Shown here: positions 1-10,415 of the stretch, one piece after another
Layout of the letters: the number at the start of each line of letters is the position of its first letter
How positions within the stretch are numbered: the first letter of the stretch is position 1
From: Azadirachta indica
Lineage: Eukaryota; Streptophyta; Magnoliopsida; Sapindales; Meliaceae
Direction of reading: 5' to 3'
Assembly (NCBI GenBank): GCA_022749755.1
Contig: CM040443.1
Span: forward strand, 15,205,744 to 15,269,743
Length of the DNA stretch: 64,000 bases
The notes under the pieces: model-generated
The model's input: only the letters and a program-made list of their open reading frames with translations
Databases searched by the model: none
What the model was told of the DNA's origin: nothing
Made by a program: the position numbers and the translations under genes

Positions 1-477
1 GACGGGTAAGTAAAGAGTTGGCTGCAATGTGGTCCTGGATATCAAATGTGCCTTCTTGACCTAGTTCTTAATGATATCTTCAATCAATTCCTTCGATGGA
101 TTACTATCGTAGGGGCATACATAAAAGGCGAGACAGGCAAATTGACACCATCCTAGATTAATGGCGTTTTTTAGGCAAGGCGATGGCTGGATAGAGTAAG
201 TTATATTTTCTTTTTGTGATTTTACCAAATATCAATATAAGCATGATCATTGACATAATTCTTTTTACAATCACACAATACATATATAGCACATCAGCAA
301 GTATATTGCCATGTTATTTCACCGACAGCTCGTATACAGAGAGATGGTCCTGTAGCATTGGACTGTCACGTCCCTCATCCTCTACATAAGTCGTAAATAA
401 AATACTTTTAAGTTATAAATCATTATTAGAATTATTTTTTATAATTGCAGTGAATTAACAATTTCTTGCTTCTACAG

Positions 478-1008
478 ATGATGCTTCAGGTCATGTACAG
501 AGGGTTACTATCACAACCATTAGCCGAGGACATATTCTATAGGAACTCAGACATTGAGTCCTTCGTGATGGCACGACATTCTCGGCTACACAGTAATTAG
601 ATCTAGGTAGCTGTTGTGTACTTGTTCGTAAACCTCAGTAGTGACCATTGGGTAGCTTACACATCCATTTTCGGTAGAGAGAGACTATAGTCCACGATTC
701 TCTTCCCTCTGCCCATAGGGATACTGAAATTGATTCCACTATACAACCATTGTGTATCTATGTTTCCCACCTATTACATCAAATCAGGTTCTACAGATAT
801 CTGACTGATTACCTTGGTTGAGTGTTTCACGCCTTTCACATATATTCGACCAATTTAGGGCATACCACAATAGCAGCCGGATTCATAGGACTGCGGGATC
901 TTCACTTGCATGTTCATACAATACTTAGGATTAAGGCTTCCGTTTGATTTTGGCCCAAAGGACGGTCCGCATATGAGAACCAGAGATGCAGTAGACCTAT
1001 GGGCATGA
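478..1008 (+). pseudogene. Ulp1-like (peptidase C48) protease remnant of a MULE
   Basis: One frame from 478 to 1008 can be followed through at least five in-frame stops (the first at 598). It keeps the Ulp1 landmarks: the catalytic His inside SDHWVAYT (His codon 645-647), and the Cys region DCGIFTCMFIQYL (Cys codon 892-894). The end reads PFDFGPKDGPHMR, as in plant transposon-borne Ulp1 genes. A splice-acceptor-like CTACAG lies just before 478, so this is probably the last exon. Ulp1 proteases process SUMO; the role of the domain in MULEs is not settled. The frame is preserved and the stops are scattered, which points to decay by point mutation. Upstream sequence (1-477) probably holds earlier exons, but I cannot place them. 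Confidence 0.65.
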
Positions 1009-1214
1009 CAATTATTGTAGTTCATTTTTCTTTTGGTATTATTTGTACATATTTTTTGCATATTAGTTCATGGTGGTTTTTTATATTCACAACTTATAGT
1101 TTTAGGTCAATTACGCATATTATACCCTTTTCTTAGTCATTGTTTTAATCATTATGCAACGTATACTTAAAATCACAACGATTTATATTCAGGGCACGTA
1201 TATTCACTGACAAA

Positions 1215-1430
1215 TTATTTACTTAATTAACAATAATAATGCAAAAATAAATTATCAAACAAGTAATTTCTCAATTTAATTGAAAATTTATTTACTTAGT
1301 TAACAATGGTAACGTAAATAAATTTGCATAGATACAAGTAATTAATTGATTTAATTGGAAATTTATTTTACTTATTTAACACTAATACTATATTGAATGA
1401 ATGAATAAACAAATAATTTCCTAGCCTCAC
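1215..1430. repeat. Three degenerate tandem copies of a ~70-75 bp AT-rich unit
   Basis: Units at about 1217-1288, 1289-1362 and 1363-1428 share the order: TTTACTTA, then TTAACA, then an AATAA-rich stretch, then a CAAGTAATT- or CAAATAATT-like segment. They lie inside the MULE, between the Ulp1 remnant and the transposase remnant. No coding potential is seen. Confidence 0.5.
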
Positions 1431-1540
1431 TAAAATATTTTGTAATTCAGTTCTAATTGGTTTTAGATTCTTTTTGTATTTATTTGCATTTCAAAAAAAA
1501 TGAAAAGGTTAGGGTTGAAATAACAAAGCAATTGATGAAC

Positions 1541-1675
1541 ACTCAAAAGTGTACTTTCGAGCGCTCACTTGAAAGTACGCTTTTGATTACAGCATAATTA
1601 ATACATGCTCGAAAGTATACTTTTGAGTAAAGCATAATTCATACATACTCAAAAGTGCACTTTCGAGTTTTTCAA
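1541..1675. repeat. Array of palindrome-like CTCGAAAGTRTACTTTTGAG motifs
   Basis: Four imperfectly self-complementary motifs lie within 135 bp, starting near 1541, 1564, 1605 and 1648. Each joins an ACTCAAAAGT-like half to an ACTTTCGAG-like half, in either orientation. Related half-motifs reappear at 4655-4890 on the far side of the transposase remnant. They may be subterminal or regulatory repeats of the MULE; that role is inference. Confidence 0.55.
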
Positions 1676-1683
1676 AATCTAAC

Positions 1684-1980
1684 AGTTTGGACATTATTCA
1701 CACATTCAAAACAGATTCATATAAAATAATGAAATCAACTATGGTTTGTACAACATGATACAATCACAGATTAGCGAATTCAAAATGTTTACAAGTAAAC
1801 CAATTGGAAATGACATTCTGGGATCTATATGAAACTCTAACAATTGGACATTATTTATACATTCACTACATGTTCATATGAAATAATAAAGTCAACCATG
1901 GTTTTTTACAACATGAAACAATCACAAATTAGCAAATCTGGAATGTGTACAAGTAAATCAAATGGAAATGACATACCATA
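1684..1980. repeat. Direct tandem repeat, two units of ~150 bp
   Basis: The unit at about 1684-1835 is repeated at about 1840-1980. Shared anchors are TTGGACATTATT, a CATATRAAATAAT run, CAATCACARATTAGC, GTACAAGTAAA- and TGGAAATGACAT. Divergence looks to be about 15-20 percent. It sits beside the 3' end of the transposase remnant inside the MULE. Confidence 0.65.
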
Positions 1981-2019
1981 AATGAAATTCACTGCCTCAG
2001 GTTAAGCGGGATCAGATTT

Positions 2020-4558
2020 TTTCATGTTGCGCAGTTATGGCCGACTTGTAAACAACGAGAACACCTTCGTTGAATCACATCTTCTCAGCATAAAGGATTC
2101 GTTGTTTCCTTGGTCAATCAGTAGGTTGGCATTGTTTAGGGGCATGATGTTAATTCCTCAGACATCATCGAGAACCACCCAGTCAACATCATTACCAACC
2201 GGGTTAATAGGCTTCGCGTAGGCTATAACTTATGTGCCAGTGGTGTAGTAATACAAGTATAATGAGTGATGGGAGAGACAAATGTGTCGACAAGCAACTA
2301 AAGCATGAGAGAATGGTAATTGTTGGATGTCAAGGAATGTGCAACTGAATTACTTTGATCGTATGTCAACGACCTCAACATTTTCCCATTCTTTCACTTT
2401 AAATTCGAAGCATGACATAAGATGCTTGGTTATTGTACATGACAACTCAGCTTACTCATTTAATTTCCTTTAGGCTGCTTTAGTAAAATATCCATCTTAG
2501 GCAACAGTCAACTTTTTATATTCATAGAACCATCTTTGGATTGAAGATCTTATAAAGTTGGCCAAAGGAATGATGGTTAAAGCATGAGCATGTCTAAGCA
2601 TGGAGTTCATACTCTCAGTTATGTTGGTGGTTTGCATGTTATACCGCCTAGATGGAAACCATACCTTCACCCACCTATGCAATCCATCTTCATCTTCTAA
2701 GTACTTTATTGCTTGAGGATGCATAATTCTAAGATTGTCCACGTATTTGATGAACTTACTTTCACGATACGTATCTGTAGTCTTGAAATAAGCGACAAGG
2801 AATATGTTTGTCTTCTATTGTCGTATCATGTACTTGGCCTTCAAATTCCTAGATATATGGTAAGTACAAAAATCATATGTTGCCTTAGGGAAGATAAAGC
2901 TGATCCTCTTTAGTATGCTATTATATCGATCTGAAATGAAAACCAAATCCTCAACTGGCCCACTAGCATCCCATAGCTTAAGTAAAAACCATTCCCACGA
3001 TGCATCATTTTTACAATCAATAATATCGAAGGCTACATTCCTATCTTGCATAGATGTTAAAAATAATGTGCTTCGATATTTACTCTTAAGAAAAGTACCA
3101 TTAATGGCGAGAACGGACCAAATGATGTTATAAAACCCTCGAATACATGGCCCCCATGCCATGAAAAAGTACAAGAAATGGTCATTTTCATCTATTTCAA
3201 ATGCTATCACAATCCCCAGGATTTTATCCTCTAACACGTGACAATTCACGGGGAGTCCATTAAATGACTTAGCTAGATCTTCATAGACGATGCATAAGGC
3301 TACCTCCTTACTGCGCTACGTCATCGACTATAGAAGATGGACCTTGTATTCGCTTTAGATATCATTTTGAGTATTTCTTGGAGTGTAAATTCAATTGATG
3401 TCTCTAAACTTATCTTTTACAAGTTCACCATTTGACTGATTGCTCGCTTGTCAATACCTGTCTAGAACTGCATATTCTGACACGTATGTACTAGTTCAAT
3501 AGAGTAACATGGAAATATGCATCGTTATTATTCTTACTCGATCGTACTAACCATTTGCAAATATCTTGAACACACTTTACAGTGAAACGAGTTGTATCTG
3601 ACTTGCAAATCTTGAACTGAAAGTAGTTCCTAAAAGCGATCATGCTTAATCTGTCTCACAATTCCTATTTCGTACTAATACACACATCCCCGAATCTAGT
3701 ACTAGATAATGCATCAGCTTGGCATAGATGTAGATGGCAGATGAGATATATTGCCCAAATGTATTGATTTGACGATGATGGAATGGCTATTAAGCCACTT
3801 TTGTATGCACCATGACTACCAGTATCTACTATTGCCTCGTATTCCTCACCAGTAGTGAGGTTCCTACCTCAACAATGATATTCATGATCAGTGTGTTGCC
3901 ATTCTTCTTGTGTATGGCAAGGAGGAGAAATACCTCCATCTATGATGGTCACATCATCCTTAAGTCGGGGAGCATTTCACTCAACAATCTATAGCTCTTC
4001 ATCTTACACGGGTGAGGAGTTGTATTCTTTAAATCTGGCCCCTATATCTGCGTAATTGAATTCATTGTTAAACTATGCCTATTCTGACACAATTGTAGGA
4101 ATTATATCACTAAGCTGATTACTCCCACTAGAGGACCTAAATGAGAGCATGGCAGCTCCCCTTTTGCTTTGATGCTAAAAACCACGTGGCTTGGATTGCT
4201 ATCCACCACTAATGTGTTCCTTGGTTAGATACAGTTAACAATGACTTCTCACATTAATAAAAGCTACATTATTGACTTTCATAAAGGCGCAAAAACTAGA
4301 TTCAATTTTAATAGACGCTGCTATTTGAGACATTGCCAAAACTTGTGCACAATCAAGAAAGATTGCTTTTGCTTTGATAGTTTCCTCATCTACATTAATC
4401 CCATATCCAGCATACATAATCTGTATAAAGTGCTCATACGTTATGTCTAGATCCACATAAAAGGGCATCACCTTGCCACCAATGTAAACATCACCACTGT
4501 TCAAAGTACGTTTCCAAGAATCTCTTAACCGAGTAACTATCACAATCGACAACTCCAT
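2020..4558 (-). pseudogene. MURA-type MULE transposase remnant
   Basis: On the minus strand, 4558-4235 encodes a likely N-terminal part. 3249-2815 encodes the MULE transposase core: the INGTFLKSKYR block, then NDASWEWFL, DLVFISDRYNSI and FCTYHISRNLK. 2742-2497 continues with TTNITESMNSMLRHA. A CCHC zinc-knuckle remnant, RCSRCLQVGHN, ends at about 2020, where the final Cys is replaced by TGA. The first catalytic Asp of the usual DGTF motif is Asn here (codon 3100-3102), and several stops and frame changes lie between the blocks. The family cuts and pastes MULE DNA in the nucleus. This copy cannot make a working enzyme. Exon boundaries cannot be fixed because the frames are broken. Confidence 0.8.
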
Positions 4559-4654
4559 AACTGCACCAAAAAATTAATCTATTGCAAAACACCTACAGTT
4601 ACTAGTTTTCACTTAATACAAGTGTGCATTCACTTGGGATCAAGTTTTTGTCGA

Positions 4655-4890
4655 ACTCGAAAGTGTATCTTAAAAGTATGCAAAAAATTCGCCCAACTTT
4701 TAAGTACTACAAATTACTGCCTTAATCAAAAGTGTAACTCAAAACTGATATTCTCTATGCTTGAAACTCACTTTCTAGTACGGAGAACTTTCTTTCACCT
4801 TACTCAAAAATGACTTTCGAGTATGGCAAATTTTTGCACCACCTTTCAAGTTCTGCTTTCGAGTTCAACAAAACTCGAAAGTCTCTCCCC
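4655..4890. repeat. Second cluster of CTCGAAAGT / ACTTTCGAG half-motifs
   Basis: Motifs related to the 1541-1675 array recur here, for example ACTCGAAAGTGTATC, AACTCACTTTCTAGTA, ACTCAAAAATGACTTTCGAG and CAAAACTCGAAAGTC. They bracket the transposase remnant on its upstream side (the gene is on the minus strand). A role as a promoter or transposase-binding region is inference only. Confidence 0.45.
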
Positions 4891-5061
4891 AGGTCGACAA
4901 ACTCTACACTTTCCAACTCTCTCCAATTTTAAACATACTATATCTACTAACCTTTGCAACAAATTTTGTTATTTGACTCAATAATGGCTTCAAAACAAGA
5001 TTTCATTCAAATCAACACAATGTATGGGGCAGGAAGACAAAAAGGAATGGGTTAGGTTGTT

Positions 5062-5116
5062 TACCATTTTGTAGATTAAAGAAGAAGAAGAAGAAAGAAA
5101 GAAAGAAAGAAAAGGA
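5062..5116. repeat. GAA/GAAA microsatellite
   Basis: An (AAG)n run grades into (AAAG)n in purine-rich sequence near the MULE right end. Confidence 0.8.
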
Positions 5117-5234
5117 AGAAACTGATAAAGGGGCATGAGGGCAATTCTGTCCAATTGGAAGAAAAAGGGGCTGTTTCAAATGAAAATTTGCTATGAGAGT
5201 ATTTTTGAATTTCATTTATAAACTAGGGGCATTT

Positions 5235-5247
5235 GGTTATTTTCCCC
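5235..5247 (-). repeat. Putative right terminus of the MULE
   Basis: Read on the minus strand this is GGGGAAAATAACC followed by AAATGCCCC, a sequence type typical of MULE termini. The partner terminus would lie before position 1, so neither the inverted repeat nor the 9 bp target duplication can be verified here. Confidence 0.45.
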
Positions 5248-6050
5248 TTCCAATTTATATTTCACTGTGTTCATTCTTTTATTTATAAATTAAATTTTTT
5301 TTTCATTTTTTAAAAATAAAAAATAGCAAAAAAATAAATGCCAAAAAATATTTTTTAAAAAATTTAACTGCATAAAATTATTTTTTACTATTTTCAAAAA
5401 TTAGTTCTGAAAATAAATTTCACTATTATAGTCAAAACAACTACTTTACTCCTTTTAAAAAATAACATGAAAAAATTATTAGTTACTTTAAAAAAAAATT
5501 ATTTCTAACAAACAAGTATTTGTTATAAAATTATCCGCTGCTATGTGTTATAAAATATAAAAGATGGTTATCACTTTGTGGTAATTTAAAATCATCAGGA
5601 AGATGAAATAAAAAACTAAATTTAAAATCCTTAGGAAGGCAAAATAAAAAACTAAAGACAACTACTAGAAGTAGAATGTTTATAAAATGTTAGAATTTAA
5701 CATAAGTATAGAAAGTAAACCTCGTAAAAACATTGATAATATTTTTAGATGATTGAGCGCAAGGGCCATTAGGCACACGTACATCGTGAATCCATGAAAA
5801 ATATAGTAAAAAATATAAAGATAAATTTTATTTGTGATCCAAATTATATTAAAGTTCTTCATCTTGATTCTTGTTTTTTTCAAAATGAAGAAGAAAATAT
5901 AGGTCACTTGAATAGTGTTATCATAGTCTCTTTTTTATTATTATTGTTTTACTTTTACCATATGTACTTTTATCTTTTATACTAAAATAATCTAACATAA
6001 ATTTTATTTAATAAAAGGACATTGATTTTTAATAAATTATTTCTGAGAGA
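5248..6050. other. Intergenic AT-rich sequence, nothing recognised
   Basis: A/T homopolymer-rich sequence with no coding frame, repeat pair or RNA gene that I can support. Confidence 0.5.
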
Positions 6051-6119
6051 CAAAATGTGGGGAACTTTGTCTAGTTGACAATACAACTATACACTTTATT
6101 CATAAAAAAAAAAAAAAGA

Positions 6120-6590
6120 TTTCTCATAGCTGACAAAAATTAAACCCAAGGTAAAAGTCATATCAGGTGTTGTAGATTTGATTAAAGGCTCCAAAAGAGT
6201 CATAATCTTGTTAACAAGTGGAAACGCATTTTGCATTCATAATGTCTTATATTCAAACAAATCTAGAAGAAATTTGCTCAGTTTTAAAAATATTCATCAA
6301 AATGGATATTCTATTGAGATTTTACAAAAGAATAATGTAGAATATCTTTGCATTACTTTTAGTGTCTTAGGCAAGAAATGTATATAAAAAAAGCTTTTAA
6401 CTTTCTCATTTGAATTATATTACACAATCATAAATGTAATTGAAAACTATGCATCAATGAACTAGAAATTTAATGATCCTAAAATATTTAGGTTATGGAT
6501 GGTCTTCTTAGTCACCCAGTATCTATAATGATAAATAGAAATACTAAGAATTCTTATAAACATCAATTAAAGAAATAGAAGATTATATTA
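6120..6590 (+). pseudogene. Copia-type retrotransposon fragment (end of protease to GAG-pre-integrase)
   Basis: The frame at about 6160-6387 encodes IHNVLYSNKSRRNLLSFKNI followed by HQNGYSIEIL and NNVEYLCIT. This block is typical of the region between gag protease and integrase in plant Ty1/copia elements. Further on, after a frame change near 6480, there are remnants of the pre-integrase block (FNDPKIFRLW, then a glycine- and proline-poor remnant of the LGHPG region and SIMIN). Neither reverse transcriptase nor LTRs are seen nearby, so this is an isolated fragment. The family identification is from memory of conserved copia text; no search was run. Confidence 0.6.
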
Positions 6591-6805
6591 TCTAATGAGA
6601 GAATTTGTGTGGCTTGCTCTGAGTTAAACTAGTAGTCACACCATACATTTTTAAAAGAGGAATTATTCTTGATAACCCTAATGTTATCTCCTTTAATAAA
6701 AAAGTTAGTTTTTAGGACAATAATATTTATACCCTTGTATTGGTTAGAAATTTATAGTCATAGTCAGATATCATTTGTTTTGATATTCAAAATAAAATAA
6801 AAAAG

Positions 6806-7384
6806 TTATTATCACATTCCTTTCCCGACGTTTGAGTGGTTCATTCAAAGAGAAAAAATAAAGATTGTATCACATAACTTCCCTGTAGTGTTAGTCAACT
6901 GATCCTAAACGATGTATTCACTCAAATACCCTTAATTATTTATTTTTTATTAAAATATAATTTTTTATTTTGTAATACCAATTTTTGACTTGTTGTGTGT
7001 ATTAGTTAATTCATATATACAAAGTAAACAAAAATAGCTATAGAATGGAATAAATGACAAAAAATTTGAAAACTTGATTTGAAGTATAATCTTTTTAATA
7101 GGTATTCTCCAAATGAAGCATTGAGATTTATATACTTAATAAAATTAATTAAAAAAATCAAGAAAAAATAAATTCTTTCCAACTTCCTTTTCACTACGAA
7201 TTTGGGAAAGTAAAATTTGTTTTTTAAAACAACATAGCAAATATCAAATAATGACATTTGCCCTTATACTTAACGTTCAACTAACAGTCAAATGTAATTA
7301 CAAGGGAGGTAAATGTTACATTTTGAATAGTTTTCATTTAAGTGATATAATCTCAAACATCAGGAGAAGAATGTGATAATATCC
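6806..7384. mobile_element. MITE with ~130 bp inverted termini
   Basis: The left end GTTATTATCACATTCCTTT matches the reverse complement of the right end (GGATATTATCACATTCTTCT). Pairing continues inward, for example the left GACGTTTGAG with GATGTTTGAG, and the left GTGTTAGTCAACTGA region with GACTGTTAGTTGAACG. Similar AAATAAAA-rich sequence flanks both ends and may include a target duplication. There is no transposase. A related family member may be the element at 47628-48248. Confidence 0.6.
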
Positions 7385-7853
7385 ATAAAATAAAAATAAA
7401 ATAAAATAAATACATGGTAAAAGTCAAAATTAATTTGATGATAATTTGTATTATTTCAAAGTAAAAAAGGAAGCTTTCATATGAATTTGTAGAGGGGCTT
7501 TTGTTGAAAACATCTTACAGACTAAGGAAAATTCAATTAGTATATCAAAGATATTATCCTTGCGTTTTCTCATTGGTTTGGAATTTCCGTGGTCAAATGC
7601 GTTATGTTATGCATTTTTATTATCTCAATATTTTCTATTTTATAATAACATAAATGGAAAAAGAAAGATTCTAATACCATCCAAATTTCCAAAGAAATCT
7701 AATCAAAGAAAAAAAATATAATACATAGCTAATCAAAATCCATCCCATTCAAATAAAATTCATCAAAATCTAGTTTAAAGAAATTGAAGAAATAGAAAAA
7801 CTAAAAAAATCCCAAATTCGCAACCATCATTGCCACCCTTGTTACATTACACT
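7385..7853. other. Intergenic sequence, nothing recognised
   Basis: AT-rich, with no open frame of note and no repeat partner found in the window. Confidence 0.4.
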
Positions 7854-8045
7854 AGAGGTGGCAATTTAGGATATGACACAGTTATTTGATATAAATTCGA
7901 TGTGATTAAATGAATTCAGATTTAAAAACTTAACATAAATGATAATTGTGTCATATTTGTGTCAAATAATTAATAATCGTGTCATATTTATATTTGACCT
8001 TTGTAACCTATTTATTCATTTAAATATTATTAATTAAATGAACAA
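7853..8045. mobile_element. Possible hAT-type terminal fragment (TAGAGGTGGCAA)
   Basis: It begins TAGAGGTGGCAATT and carries repeated GTGTCATATTTGTGTCAA-like text. The element at 13780 begins TAGGGGTGGCAATT and has a similar GTGTCAAA-rich interior. TAGGGGTGGCAA is a common terminus of plant hAT non-autonomous elements. No opposite end was found. Confidence 0.35.
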
Positions 8046-8282
8046 TCATATCTAAATAGGTAATCATGTCTAAAAGAATATATTTTAATAAAATAAAAAT
8101 ACTATCATATAAATTTATTTATACTAAATTGCCCTTAATAAAAGGATCTGACTATCACATATATATGATGTTTGACAAATAAATTATTTTTAATATTTTA
8201 GGGACCTCAATGTTAATAACCAAAAATATTGCAACTCCTACCCTAAAGTACACATTTTTTATTTTTCAGTTTAAAGGCCGCT

Positions 8283-8534
8283 TGCCACGAGTCCAGCAGA
8301 GCGACCAAGGCAGCACCCTTAAATAAGCCCTTATTTAATGGTAATCCTTTTTGTATGTCATATTACTTACTAATTTCAACCTACCTCGACCTTATTAGGA
8401 AGACGGCTATAGTCCTTAACTAACTGTGAAGAAGTCCATGTGACTGAAGCCTTCTAAGTACCAACAAACATTGAAATGTTTGAGGTGTCACACCCTAGCA
8501 CTCTAACAAGCATACACACTCTCAGGGTGTCACA
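8283..8534 (-). repeat. 3' LTR of the TRIM-like element
   Basis: It shares with 9015-9283 the text CTTTTTGTAYGYCATRYTACTTACT, CAGGAAGAC-like and ACCAACAAACATTG segments, and a GGTGTCACAC end. Divergence is roughly 20-25 percent, so the insertion is old. Confidence 0.6.
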
Positions 8535-9014
8535 CTTTCCACCACTAAAAGACCGTGCACATTCTCGTGCATGTGATAATCTATAAATCTTTCGCTGATT
8601 TAGTTAGTAGACCAAAGAGGTCTTCACCTACATACTACTCCACTTTAACATGCTCATCTTCTTTAAAGCTAGGAAGGCTTTCATTCGCAAGAACACAACA
8701 TCATAACTTCGTGCGAGCATGTTATTCCTCGCGCAATGTGAAAGCAACGCTTGGTGTAGATAAAGTGCGACCCAATTACCTTTCAAACCATTATGCTTAT
8801 CTTCCCTCAGGAAGACCCCTACCGCAGGATATATCATCATTATACGTGTAAGCCTATTCTAAAGCAACCTAGTGAAGGGTCTCAATGTAGTCCTTTCGTA
8901 TTATCTCGCCCAACCAAACATGCTATTTTCATTTGCTTTCTACTATTTTTTCATAGATGACAAGAACGTAGTGAGAATTTTGTGGAAGTTCTCATTCCTA
9001 ATTTGATACCAATT

Positions 9015-9283
9015 TGTCACAAGGCTTAGAAGAGCACGACATCGCCAAACAACCCCTCATTTGAGAATAAGCCTTTTTGTACGCCATGCTACTTACTGTT
9101 TTGGTCTGCCGTGACCTCATCAGGAAGACAACTCCAGCCCTTAACCGGTTGTGACAAGAGTGATCTAGTCCTTTCTGTAAAGAAGCCCATGGGATCGAAG
9201 TTGTCTTAACACCAACAAACATTGGAATATTTGGTGTCACACCTAAGTACTTTAGCAAGCAAACAAACTCTTGAGGCATCACA
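9015..9283 (-). repeat. 5' LTR of the TRIM-like element
   Basis: Partner of 8283-8534. The primer-binding-site-like sequence abuts its inner end at 9003-9014, which sets the element's orientation as minus. Confidence 0.6.
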
Positions 9284-10253
9284 CGAAGCCTAAACCTGAC
9301 CTATGTCTCACTTAAATCAACAGTCACCATTTAATATTCTCTCATGCTATTCACTGCCACTGTTCAGTTCACTGTTATAGAGGTTGGTTTATTGAGTCCT
9401 TTGCCCTTTCTTGTTGTCTTTGTTTTCAAAATCAACTTTGTTATAAGAGATTAAGACTGAGAGTTCTTCTACATTTTTCCCAAATTGAAACAAATACTCG
9501 TTTTTTAGACTTAATTGCTCTTATTCAATTTGTCAATAAGATATACCTATTTGTATAGATAAATCATCAATACTTTTCTACCAAAACTGTTCCTTGTTTG
9601 TTTGTTTTAAGTTGGCAAACTTATATCATCGTGATGGTGATCATCTCATTAATTAGAAGCATATAATTTATTAGGCTAAACAATGATAGTATTTTCTAAT
9701 AAATATTGAATTCATGCTATTCATGGATAAAGTGAATGATATAGAAATAAATACAATATTTCGAGCATTTTATTGAGGTTTATTCATCAATTATTATGTT
9801 CAATAAATGCTCTCTTTATTCTATTTTTTGTGAATTCATTGAAGCATTTAAGCAAACAGATAATAGGCATGAGTTTTTCTATTTATTGTTACCTCTTTCT
9901 TTTTATTAATTAATTTATCTTAGTAATAGTACTTAAAATAAAATTCAAATGATCATTAGAAAATTAGAAAAAACATTGAAATAAATCAAAAGACATTAAA
10001 ATAAATTAGCAGTCAATAAAATAATGATCTTGATGACAGTTGTAGAGCAACAGTGCTTGGAGCAAAAAAAACTATATTTTGAAATAATTAAAGTTTACGT
10101 GAAAGAAAATGAAAAAATAAAATTTACGTGAAAGAAAACAAATAAAATAAATGGTTTAAATACTTAAATTTTGATGAGGGTAATTTTGGATTATATAATT
10201 TAGGTAGGGATGTAAAAAAAATTATAAGTGTAGACAAGATAAATTTTTAAAAT
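9284..10253. other. Intergenic sequence, nothing recognised
   Basis: AT-rich, with some short self-complementary stretches around 9700-9850. No gene or repeat pair can be supported. Confidence 0.4.
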
Positions 10254-10304
10254 CAGATTTTGAAAAGCAAGTAAAGTCTTGCTTTACCTGCTTTTCAAAA
10301 TCTG
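10254..10304. repeat. Near-perfect 23 bp hairpin with 5-nt loop
   Basis: The left arm CAGATTTTGAAAAGCAAGTAAAG pairs with the right arm CTTTACCTGCTTTTCAAAATCTG at 22 of 23 positions around TCTTG. It lies within 110 bp of a Harbinger-like MITE end (10399-10415) and is probably part of that element. Confidence 0.8.
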
Positions 10305-10398
10305 CTACAGGGATAAAAGTAATTGTAAAAAAAAAAAGACTTATTGAACGCTTAAAATTGATTTAACAGTTGAAAATCACGTCTACAACTTCTCACTG

Positions 10399-10415
10399 CA
10401 ATCCCAAACAAGCTC
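10399..10415. repeat. Terminus of a Harbinger/Tourist-like MITE
   Basis: CAATCCCAAACAAGCTC followed by TTA is the exact reverse complement of the terminus GAGCTTGTTTGGGATTG found at 11698, including the flanking TTA/TAA. The opposite end of this copy was not found. Confidence 0.55.

Larger units (their letters stand above)
1..5247. mobile_element. Decayed Mutator-like element (MULE) with Ulp1-like gene, left end outside window
   Basis: The stretch contains a MURA-type transposase remnant on the minus strand (about 2020-4558) and a Ulp1/C48 cysteine protease remnant on the plus strand (478-1008). It ends at the right with a typical MULE-like terminus read on the minus strand (GGGGAAAATAACC, 5235-5247). 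MULEs that carry Ulp1-like genes are known in plants (Kaonashi/KI type). The matching left terminus is not in the window, so the true length is unknown. Both genes carry many stops, so the element is dead. Several internal tandem repeats are listed separately. The assignment rests on protein motifs plus one terminus, not on a confirmed pair of inverted repeats or a target duplication. Confidence 0.6.
8283..9283 (-). mobile_element. TRIM-like mini LTR retroelement
   Basis: Two direct repeats of about 250-270 bp (8283-8534 and 9015-9283) flank only about 480 bp. Read on the minus strand, both repeats begin TGTGAYRCC and end in a GTGACA/GTGGCA-type terminus. Immediately inside the upstream (minus-strand) repeat is AATTGGTATCAAA, matching the initiator-Met tRNA primer site TGGTATCAGAGC except near its 3' end. 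A purine-rich GGTGGAAAG sits just before the other repeat, as a polypurine tract should. There is no gag or pol. The layout fits a terminal-repeat retrotransposon in miniature. No target duplication was visible. Confidence 0.65.

Noticed and set aside
5012..5215. Minus-strand frame with a Phe run
   Set aside because: It is produced by the GAA microsatellite; no gene is supported.
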